Source of the DNA: Sva-07 sp038321235
GTDB lineage: Bacteria > Actinomycetota > Acidimicrobiia > Acidimicrobiales > Ilumatobacteraceae
Length of the DNA: 5,614 bases
Assembly: GCA_038321235.1 (NCBI GenBank)
Contig: JBBQEU010000163.1
Coordinates: forward strand, 1 to 5,614
Direction: 5' to 3'
Under the pieces are notes generated by a model. It was given only the letters and a program-made list of their open reading frames with translations. It was not told where the DNA came from and did no database searches. Position numbers and translations under genes: made by a program. Shown in pieces: positions 1 through 5,614 of the stretch (positions are counted from its first letter, which is position 1; each line of letters begins with the position of its first letter).

Positions 1-1826
1 AATTCGCCCGTGACGGGGTCGATGACCACCTCGTAGGACAACGGCAACGAGCCGGCTGCAGCCAGATCGACGGGCTGCTCGAACAGGAGGACGCCGTCAG
101 CGTCGACGATCTCGACCCGGACACCAGACGGACCGTCGGCGTACCGCAGCGTCCAGCCCCGGCCGGCAGCCAGGACATCGCCAGTCGCGGTGATCGTCCC
201 TCCGGTGCGTCGAACGCCGTCGGCACGTTCGAGCGCGACCCATCGGCCCTGCTCGGAGATGTAGACGCCGAGGCAGTCCGGATCGAGCGCGACCACGCCG
301 TCACGCGGCACCACCGAACCGGGAACGAGCGTGATCAATGACGGCGAACCTGCTTCGCCGAACACGGCGGTGTCGACGGCGTAGCGCAACTCGGTGAACC
401 CCGGGGACTTGTATTCGAGCGTCAACGTGGCGAGCCCCGCGTTGACCCAGAGACCCCAGACGACCAGCCCGATACCAACCACCCTGACCGTCCGACGCCA
501 TGGCAGTGCCAGCACGATCCACGTGCCAACCGCTCCCCCGACCACCAGCGGCGGCAGCATGTCGATCAGGTAGCGGTTGGCGATGAATCCGATCGCGAAG
601 GTCGGCAGTGTGCCGATGACCGTGGCGACGACGACCAACAGCCAGGTGCGACACCGGTGACGCAGCATCCACGCCACACCCACGATCGCGAGGAGCAGCA
701 GCAGCGTGGCGCTGAGCGTGATCGACGTCGCCGGGGTGATGGTCTCGACCGGGTAGCTCCCGCGGTCGGTCGCCAGCGGTCCGAAGCGGATCCCCGGCAC
801 GAGGCGCTCGAACGCCAACGCATCGGGACGCCAGTACTGCACCAGCGTGGTCGGCAGGAACCGCATCGAGAAGAAACTCTCGTTGTTGCCGGCGAACCAA
901 GCAGCCCGTTCAGGATCGTTGAGCGACTGCAGCTGACGGCCACCGGGCACACCGAACAAGCTCGCGAACTTGGCATAGTTGAGCGCAGCGTGGAGCGCCA
1001 CCGGCACGACACCGGCTGCCACGGGGATCCCCGCAACCGCCACCACGCCGCGCCAGCCGCCCGATCGGCGACGCCATGCCAGGACCAGCCCACAACCGAC
1101 CAGAGCGAGACAGACCCCGACTCCGATCGGTGCACGCGTCAGTGTGGTGGCCAACGCGGCGAGGGCAGTCCCGATCAATGCCCGCTGGTCGGTGAAGTCC
1201 GATGCCGCCCACTCGACGAGCCGCGTGACGGCGACGACCGCCAAGGCCAACGCCCACAGTTCGGTCTCGTGGTACACGCTGATCCATCCCGCAGCGAACA
1301 GCGCCGGCGAGAACGCAACGGCGGCAGTGAAGATCCCGATCGCCCATCGGTCGTCCGCTCCGGTACCAGAGCCGGCTGACCGCACGACCGCCCGACCGGC
1401 GCGTGCGAGGCGCGCCGACCACCGAGACAGCACGACCAGTGCGACCAGCATCGACACCCGCACCAGTCGCCCGACGAAGACGTCGCCGAACAGCATCAAG
1501 GGGAGTCGTACCAACGACAGGAATGGTCCGTAGTAGAGGTAGGTCGTGCCGCCGATCACGAACCCTTCCGGTCCGGGGATCGACGGGTCGACCGCGAGCC
1601 GACCGCGGAGGAACGCTCGTGCCTGCTCGTCGTAGAAGTCGGCGCTGAATCCTGCTCGGGCGAACAGATCCCAGGGCCGCCAGGACGTCATGATCAGCCA
1701 GAACACCACAACGGCGACCACCGTGATCGCCCACACGACGGCGTTGGCCGAGATCCTCGGCGCCGCGGCGTCGTCGACATCGGTGCCGACCGTCGGGGTC
1801 CGCTCGTCGGTGATCAGTTCGGTCAC
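1..1826 (-). CDS. Large polytopic membrane protein, GT-C-like glycosyltransferase candidate (3' partial)
   Basis: Reading leftward from a GTG at 1826, the frame has no stop for 608 codons and runs off the left edge, so the C-terminus is missing. A cytoplasmic N-terminus of about 27 residues precedes helix 1 (28-47). Next comes an extracytoplasmic loop with DFYDEQARAFLRGR (63-76), whose acidic residues resemble the first-loop catalytic Asp/Glu of GT-C enzymes. YLYYGPFLSLVRLP (96-109) follows. Further helices lie near 110-134, 161-180, 186-204, 215-231, 233-250, 259-281, 370-388, 394-415, 422-442 and 447-466. A large loop at about 283-368 and NRYLIDMLPPL (417-427) also fit polyprenyl-phosphate-sugar-dependent GT-C proteins. 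From about 470 on the protein is soluble and probably beta-rich, without helices. The start overlaps the preceding stop as GTGA, with no clear Shine-Dalgarno, so coupled translation is likely. GT-C membership is inference from topology and short motifs; the donor and acceptor are unknown. It could instead be a non-catalytic membrane protein of the same locus. Confidence 0.88.
   Translation of the reverse strand, partial: MTELITDERTPTVGTDVDDAAAPRISANAVVWAITVVAVVVFWLIMTSWRPWDLFARAGFSADFYDEQARAFLRGRLAVDPSIPGPEGFVIGGTTYLYYGPFLSLVRLPLMLFGDVFVGRLVRVSMLVALVVLSRWSARLARAGRAVVRSAGSGTGADDRWAIGIFTAAVAFSPALFAAGWISVYHETELWALALAVVAVTRLVEWAASDFTDQRALIGTALAALATTLTRAPIGVGVCLALVGCGLVLAWRRRSGGWRGVVAVAGIPVAAGVVPVALHAALNYAKFASLFGVPGGRQLQSLNDPERAAWFAGNNESFFSMRFLPTTLVQYWRPDALAFERLVPGIRFGPLATDRGSYPVETITPATSITLSATLLLLLAIVGVAWMLRHRCRTWLLVVVATVIGTLPTFAIGFIANRYLIDMLPPLVVGGAVGTWIVLALPWRRTVRVVGIGLVVWGLWVNAGLATLTLEYKSPGFTELRYAVDTAVFGEAGSPSLITLVPGSVVPRDGVVALDPDCLGVYISEQGRWVALERADGVRRTGGTITATGDVLAAGRGWTLRYADGPSGVRVEIVDADGVLLFEQPVDLAAAGSLPLSYEVVIDPVTGE
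1823..1826 (-). other. GTGA stop-start overlap (translational coupling)
   Basis: The GTG of the polytopic membrane protein (1826-1824) overlaps the TGA of the glycosyltransferase/methyltransferase gene (1825-1823). The preceding bases, CCCGGCGAC, contain no good Shine-Dalgarno match. This suggests that translation of the membrane protein depends on the gene before it. Confidence 0.7.
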
Positions 1827-3259
1827 GTCGCCGGGAGGTCCAGCAGGTGCGGCGCCGTCTGCAATTCCACCACGAACTGGTAGGCGAACAATGTCGGCCA
1901 CACCCGTCGAGCGACTCCGTCGACAGCGGCCACGGCGTTGCCGCCGACGCCCTCGACGCCCAACACGTCGAGGGGGAGTCCGGCGTACCGCTCCGTCGCC
2001 ACCTCGAGGCCAGTGCTGGCCAGCACGCGCCGAAAGCTGCGCCGTGTGAAGAACCGCACGTGGGTGCGATCGAGGATGCCGCGCTGGTCGTAGTCGAACA
2101 GGCCCGCCGCCACCCGCAGGCGCGGGTACCAGTGGGCGAAGTTCGGCACGCTGGCGATGATCCGACCTCGCGGATCCATCCGTCCGGCGAGATCGGCGAG
2201 CAGCTCATCGGGATTGCGGACGTGTTCGATCACGTCGGCGGCGATCACGATGTCGAAGCCGTCACCCACCTCGTCGGGAAGGCCCTGTTCGACGTCAGCG
2301 GCGAAGAAGCGGTCGGTGCGTTCCTCGACACCCTCGTCCGCGATCAGGTCGACACCGGTCACGTGATGGCCTCGGCGGCGCAGCTCGGCGGCCACCCAGC
2401 CCGGTCCGCATCCGACATCGAGAATCCGCAACGGTGTCGCGTCCGTCACGAGATCGAGCACCAGCGCATGCGAACTGTTGGCCGATGGCTTGTACTCGTA
2501 CGGTTCGGCCTTGCGTCCCAGGTCGCCGCGCCCGAAGCCCAGCTCACCGAGCCGGTGGCGAACGGTGTCGATCATGATGTCTCGCGCATAGGCGATCCCG
2601 TTGACCCTCGAGATCTCGTCGCCGTAGTAGGTGGGAATCGGCACTTCGACGATCCGTTTGCGGGCACCGAGCAGTTGCAGGATGATCTCCGTGTCGAAGT
2701 CGAAGTCGTCGCTGTTCGACACGAAGGGCAGGTCGGCGAGCGCCGAAACGCGGTAGGCCCGGTACCCCGAGTGCCATTCGCTGAGTCGGGCGCCAGTGAT
2801 CGCATTCTGTGCGGTGGTGAGGATCCGGTTGCCCACGTACTTGTACTTGGGCATCCCGCCGCGTAACGCACCACCACGGTCGAGCATCCGCGAGCCGAAC
2901 ACCGCGTCGGCGTCGCCGTCGGTGATCGGCGCCAGCAGGTCACCCATCTTCTCCGGCGCGTACTGGCCGTCACCGTGGAGCAGCACCACGACGTCCCAGC
3001 CGTGGTCGATCGCGTAGCGGTAGCCCGCCTTCTGGTTGCCGCCGTAGCCGAGGTTGCGGTCGTGACGCACCACCGTGATCGGCACGTCGGTGCCGGCGGC
3101 GACGTACCGGTGCGCCACGTCGTACGTCGCGTCGGTCGAATGGTCGTCCATCACCAGCACCTCGGCGAGCTGGGCGCGCAACACGTCCGGGATGCGGTCG
3201 AGCACCCAGTGCAGTGTGGATTCAGCGTTGTAGGCGACGACGAGCACCCCGATCTTCAC
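1823..3259 (-). CDS. Bifunctional family 2 glycosyltransferase / class I SAM-dependent methyltransferase
   Basis: This is a 478-residue two-domain protein. Residues 1-245 are a DPM1-like family 2 glycosyltransferase with VAYNAE (8-13), MDDHSTDAT (37-45), NLGYGGNQKAGYR (69-81), LLHGDGQY (93-100, the DxD-equivalent site with D97), GSR (122-124), WHSGYRAYR (162-170), FDFDTEI (186-192) and EVPIPTYYGDE (205-215). After a linker at about 246-275, residues 276-470 form a Rossmann-type methyltransferase. It has LDVGCGPGW (280-288, SAM-binding glycine loop), GVDL (302-305, acidic residue D304 for the SAM ribose), ADVIEH (341-346), IIASVPNF (367-374) and DRTHVRFFT (397-405). No membrane helix is evident, so it should be cytoplasmic or peripheral. 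The GTG start at 3259 lies 1 nt past the upstream stop and is preceded by a purine-rich GGGGGAG. Fusions of this layout occur in bacterial surface-polysaccharide loci. The glycosyl acceptor is probably polyprenyl phosphate. What is methylated cannot be read from the sequence. Domain calls are firm and substrates are unknown. Confidence 0.93.
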   Translation of the reverse strand: MKIGVLVVAYNAESTLHWVLDRIPDVLRAQLAEVLVMDDHSTDATYDVAHRYVAAGTDVPITVVRHDRNLGYGGNQKAGYRYAIDHGWDVVVLLHGDGQYAPEKMGDLLAPITDGDADAVFGSRMLDRGGALRGGMPKYKYVGNRILTTAQNAITGARLSEWHSGYRAYRVSALADLPFVSNSDDFDFDTEIILQLLGARKRIVEVPIPTYYGDEISRVNGIAYARDIMIDTVRHRLGELGFGRGDLGRKAEPYEYKPSANSSHALVLDLVTDATPLRILDVGCGPGWVAAELRRRGHHVTGVDLIADEGVEERTDRFFAADVEQGLPDEVGDGFDIVIAADVIEHVRNPDELLADLAGRMDPRGRIIASVPNFAHWYPRLRVAAGLFDYDQRGILDRTHVRFFTRRSFRRVLASTGLEVATERYAGLPLDVLGVEGVGGNAVAAVDGVARRVWPTLFAYQFVVELQTAPHLLDLPAT

Positions 3260-3260
3260 G

Positions 3261-4448
3261 TCACTCCCCCACCGTGACCGAGCCGGATCGCCGGTACACC
3301 CATCCGCGCAACACTACAAAGCGAAGCACTGCCGCCGCGCCCCACGTCAGCGCCAACATCGACAACTCCAGCGTCGAGTTCCCCTCCACCGCTGCCAGCG
3401 CGAGGGTCGTCAGCAGCAGCGACATCAGGTACACCGAGAAACTCGTGAGGTAGCGCCACGACCGGTCCTCGTCACTGCGGCGACGGAACGTGAAACGACG
3501 GTTGGCCCAGTTGTTGCCGAGCGCGGTCGCCGTGAACGCCACCGCATTGGCCCAGATCGCACCGATCTCCGGTCGCAGCGCCAGGAACAGCAGCAGGCTG
3601 ATCGTGGTGGACACGAGTCCGATCAGCACGAACGTCACCGTCTGGCGCCCGAAGTCGTCGCCGAGCGGGCGACGTTCGTGTTCGCCGAGTTCGACGTGAC
3701 CGTTCCCGCGCAGGAACCGCATCGCCATCCGGCGCACGCCCGCCAGATCGGCGAGTGCCGTCGATCGCACGTCGACACGACTGTCCGGGTCGTCGATCCA
3801 GTCGACGGGCACTTCGTGCACCCGCAGGCCGTTGTACTCGGCGAGCAGGAGCAGTTCGGTGTCGAAGAACCATGCGTCGTCCTCGACCGCCGGCAACAGC
3901 AGTTTGACCACATCGGTGCGACCTGCCTTGAATCCACACTGCGCGTCACGGAAGCGGACGGCGAACACGAGGCGTAGCAGCAGGTTGTACGCACGTGAGA
4001 TCAACTCGCGTTTGGGCCCGCGCGCCACCGACGACCCGGCGCTGAGGCGTGATCCGATCGAGATGTCGGAATGCCCCGTGACCAGCGGCGCCACCAACGG
4101 CAGCAGGCCGGTCAGGCCGGTGGACAGATCGACGTCGGTGTACACGACGATGTCGGCATCCGACTTCGACCACGCCGTTCGCAGGGCTCGGCCCCGCCCC
4201 TTTCGTTCCAGGCGGAGGTGCACGATGCGGTCGTCGTCCGCGGCGAGTCGTTCGGCGATCTCGGAGGTGGCGTCGGTGGACGCGTTGTCGGCGATCACGA
4301 TGCGCCACGAATAGGGGAACGTCTCCGCCAGGTACGTGCGGAGACGTTCGATGCTCGATGCCAGGATCTCGTCTTCGTTGTACACCGGGACAACGACGTC
4401 GACCGACACGGCGGCGGCGATGTTCGACGGTGGTGACATCGACGTCAT
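3261..4448 (-). CDS. Polyprenyl-phosphate-type family 2 glycosyltransferase fused to a GtrA-like membrane domain
   Basis: This is a 395-residue protein. Residues about 14-245 form a GT-A fold family 2 glycosyltransferase of the DPM1/Alg5 type. Visible marks are PVYNE (21-25), DNASTD (54-59), KGRGRALRTAW (83-93), the metal-binding DVD in YTDVDLS (105-107), GSR (132-134), DAQCGFKAGR (168-177) and WFFDTELL (193-200). Such enzymes move a sugar from a nucleotide sugar to dolichyl or polyprenyl phosphate at the cytoplasmic face. Residues about 268-388 form a GtrA-like domain with four helices near 270-291, 297-312, 335-354 and 361-381. It has the family's basic/aromatic signatures GNNWANRRFTF (311-321) and LRGWVYRR (380-387). 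The same architecture is known from Pyrococcus furiosus dolichyl-phosphate mannose synthase. The ATG at 4448 overlaps the upstream stop as ATGA. The frame stays open far upstream, to 5492, but that part is in another frame of the preceding gene. There is no strong Shine-Dalgarno, which fits translational coupling. The sugar is unknown; mannose or glucose are the usual possibilities. Confidence 0.93.
   Translation of the reverse strand: MTSMSPPSNIAAAVSVDVVVPVYNEDEILASSIERLRTYLAETFPYSWRIVIADNASTDATSEIAERLAADDDRIVHLRLERKGRGRALRTAWSKSDADIVVYTDVDLSTGLTGLLPLVAPLVTGHSDISIGSRLSAGSSVARGPKRELISRAYNLLLRLVFAVRFRDAQCGFKAGRTDVVKLLLPAVEDDAWFFDTELLLLAEYNGLRVHEVPVDWIDDPDSRVDVRSTALADLAGVRRMAMRFLRGNGHVELGEHERRPLGDDFGRQTVTFVLIGLVSTTISLLLFLALRPEIGAIWANAVAFTATALGNNWANRRFTFRRRSDEDRSWRYLTSFSVYLMSLLLTTLALAAVEGNSTLELSMLALTWGAAAVLRFVVLRGWVYRRSGSVTVGE
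3264..3270 (-). promoter_or_regulatory. Ribosome binding site of the glycosyltransferase/methyltransferase gene
   Basis: On the minus strand this reads GGGGGAG, followed by TGAC and then the GTG start at 3259. It overlaps the last codons of the upstream gene. It is the only clear Shine-Dalgarno-like sequence at the three gene junctions. The 4-nt spacing is short but usable, and it supports GTG 3259 over any later start. Confidence 0.6.
4104..4121 (-). repeat. Perfect 9-bp tandem duplication inside a coding region
   Basis: On the plus strand caggccggt occurs twice in direct succession. It encodes Thr-Gly-Leu twice (residues 110-115) just after the catalytic DVDLS of the GtrA-fused glycosyltransferase. 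It keeps the frame, and the spacing to the next secondary structure looks normal for the family, so it is probably harmless or chance. Confidence 0.5.
4445..4448 (-). other. ATGA stop-start overlap (translational coupling)
   Basis: The ATG of the GtrA-fused glycosyltransferase (4448-4446) shares bases with the TGA of the upstream membrane protein (4447-4445). Little purine-rich sequence precedes it, so re-initiation by the terminating ribosome is the likely route. A second in-frame ATG at 4439 has no better upstream signal. Confidence 0.75.
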
Positions 4449-5614
4449 GGCACCGCCATTTCGAACGCGGCCGGGCTGCGAACCAGGAACACCGCGACCG
4501 CACGGTCGGTGATGTTCTCGGGGCTGTACGGGCTCCGGTCGCCATCGTGGAAGGCAATACGTTCGGCGCCGGGCGGGGCCTCGACAGCTGCTTCTCCCGC
4601 TCGCACGAAGACCAGGGGGAGCGTCGCCGTTCCGTCCTGGGGGTCGCTGAGGAGCCGGTCGGGTCCGAGCTGACGGGCCAGCGAGCGATTCTCCACGAGC
4701 ACGTCGACGCCGTTGCGCAACAACTCGGCCATCACCGGCGTGGTGTACGGCTCGGCGAAGCCGATCCCCTCGGCGTCGAAGTTCACCGCCGTCAGCGAAG
4801 TGTTTCCGTCGAAATACGCGTCGAGCTGGTTGCGAAGATCGGTGACCGAGGCGTACGACGCTCGGAAATACAGCGGGCCCGATTCGTTCACGAACGTTGG
4901 AACGGTGGCGAGCACCGCAATCACCCCGAGTGCCCCGAGGCCGACCACACCGAGGCGCCGCCGATGCTCGTCGAGCCCGGCGAGGATTGCCATCGCCAAC
5001 AGATAGGTGGCAAAGGCGCCGATCACCCACAGCCAGCGAACCTTGTGCGGCGACAGCCCGAGCACGTCGATCGGGGTGATGATCACCGTGACCGTGGCGA
5101 CGAACCCGACCACCGCAAGCGTCAGGAATCCTGCATCGAGCTGGCGCGACCCGACCCGACGGACCCGGCGCCAGGCGAATGCCACCACGACCGCCAGGAT
5201 CACCAGGCCGATGACCGATGGCCCGAGCGTGCGCAACCCCGGAGCAGCGAATGTGCGACCGTCGGGCCCGTCGACCCACCTGGACGATGGAATCGCCGAA
5301 TCGAACCCTGGCCGGCCCCACCACGGTGGGAGCGCCCACACCGAACCGAGCACCCTGAGACCGGCTGTGACACCCGTGGCGCGGCTGTCCATCGGCTCGA
5401 AGTCGTCGCCGCCGATCGTGCCGGCGACCACGATCCGCCCGATGTTGCCGTGCCCTGGACCGAAGAACTGCTCCCACAACGGTTGCGCCCACAGCACCGC
5501 GCCGACCACGAGCGACAGCACGATGGGCCGACGCAGGTCGTCGAACCGGCCGGGGCCACCTGGCCGTCGACGTATGACCACCATGGCCAGCGCGAACGCC
5601 AACATGATCGGCAC
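4445..5614 (-). CDS. Polytopic membrane protein with extracytoplasmic C-terminal tail, possible GT-C-type glycosyltransferase (5' partial)
   Basis: The frame is open from the right edge to a TGA at 4447-4445, giving 389 codons. The first codon at the edge is GTG, but it falls at the start of a membrane helix, so it is probably internal and the N-terminus lies outside the window. Numbering from the edge, likely membrane helices are about 1-14, 30-47, 131-149, 161-181, 194-214 and 221-241. A long loop at about 48-128 is rich in Trp, Pro and Gly (LPPWWGRPGF at 95-104). A soluble tail of about 145 residues follows (242-389), with no further helix, probably outside the membrane. The piece LSPHKVRW (187-194) followed by IGAFA recalls the proline-lysine motif before a late helix in mycobacterial EmbA/B/C arabinosyltransferases, but the match is short. 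The catalytic loop of a GT-C enzyme would be N-terminal and is not visible. The link to sugar transfer rests mainly on its coupling by a 4-nt overlap to a glycosyltransferase gene. That it is a real membrane protein is nearly certain; its function is uncertain. Confidence 0.85.
   Translation of the reverse strand: MPIMLAFALAMVVIRRRPGGPGRFDDLRRPIVLSLVVGAVLWAQPLWEQFFGPGHGNIGRIVVAGTIGGDDFEPMDSRATGVTAGLRVLGSVWALPPWWGRPGFDSAIPSSRWVDGPDGRTFAAPGLRTLGPSVIGLVILAVVVAFAWRRVRRVGSRQLDAGFLTLAVVGFVATVTVIITPIDVLGLSPHKVRWLWVIGAFATYLLAMAILAGLDEHRRRLGVVGLGALGVIAVLATVPTFVNESGPLYFRASYASVTDLRNQLDAYFDGNTSLTAVNFDAEGIGFAEPYTTPVMAELLRNGVDVLVENRSLARQLGPDRLLSDPQDGTATLPLVFVRAGEAAVEAPPGAERIAFHDGDRSPYSPENITDRAVAVFLVRSPAAFEMAVP

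Noticed and set aside
694..708. CAG/CTG-like triplet run
   Set aside because: It encodes a short Leu run in a membrane helix of the left gene, so it is ordinary coding sequence and not a repeat element.
657..1533. Plus-strand open frames opposite the left membrane protein
   Set aside because: They are very rich in Arg, Thr, Asp and Gln with no hydrophobic core or motif, which is typical of antisense frames in GC-rich genes.
910..2208. Minus-strand open frame of 432 codons across the junction of the fusion gene and the left membrane protein
   Set aside because: Its translation is Arg-rich and low in hydrophobic runs, with no domain. It is a shifted frame of two real genes that explain the same bases much better.
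1847..2866. Plus-strand open frame of 339 codons
   Set aside because: It is antisense to the glycosyltransferase/methyltransferase gene, has no recognisable motif, and arises from high-GC codon bias on the opposite strand.
4449..5492. Upstream extension of the GtrA-fused glycosyltransferase to a start at 5492
   Set aside because: The extra 348 residues are Arg/Gly/Ala-rich with no domain and overlap the coding frame of the membrane protein. The recognisable protein begins at the ATGA overlap.
5612..5614. GTG at the right edge as a true start codon
   Set aside because: It would start the protein inside a membrane helix, leave no room for the N-terminal part expected of such proteins, and no upstream sequence is available. 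Treated as a partial gene.
1..5614. Search for promoters, terminators, tRNAs, insertion sequences, attachment sites and CRISPR arrays
   Set aside because: Coding sequence is continuous apart from a single base between two genes, and I saw no hairpin-plus-T-run, paired terminal inverted repeats or regularly spaced repeats.

Overview
The window is G+C-rich (about two thirds by eye), and nearly all of it codes on the minus strand. The codon use (strong preference for G or C in third positions, GTG starts) and the gene types suggest a high-GC actinobacterium. A marine or soil Acidimicrobiia/Ilumatobacter-like lineage is my best guess, but this is inference from style and not a database match. I see no RNA genes, mobile elements, CRISPR arrays or intergenic spacers. 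The window lies inside one tightly packed operon that continues past both ends.

In the direction of transcription (right to left) there are four genes. (1) 5614 to 4445 is the C-terminal 389 codons of a polytopic membrane protein with an extracytoplasmic tail. It may be a GT-C-type glycosyltransferase, and its start is outside the window. (2) 4448 to 3261 is a 395-residue family 2 glycosyltransferase (DPM1/Alg5-like, polyprenyl-phosphate type) fused to a C-terminal GtrA-like four-helix membrane domain. (3) 3259 to 1823 is a 478-residue fusion of a second, different family 2 glycosyltransferase with a class I SAM-dependent methyltransferase. (4) 1826 to 1 is the first 608 codons of another large polytopic membrane protein with GT-C-like sequence marks and an extracytoplasmic C-terminal region. 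It is open to the left edge, so it is easy to miss.

The junctions are ATGA (4-nt overlap), a 1-nt gap, and GTGA (4-nt overlap), so the four genes are almost certainly co-transcribed and translationally coupled. No promoter or terminator is visible.

A coherent reading is a cell-envelope glycan or glycolipid module. The family 2 enzymes would load sugars onto a polyprenyl phosphate at the inner face of the membrane. The GtrA-like helices would anchor the enzyme or help move the lipid-linked sugar, and the large membrane proteins would use it on the outer face. The methyltransferase domain could modify a sugar or lipid intermediate. The domain assignments are well supported. The substrates, the final product and the transferase role of the two large membrane proteins are inference.
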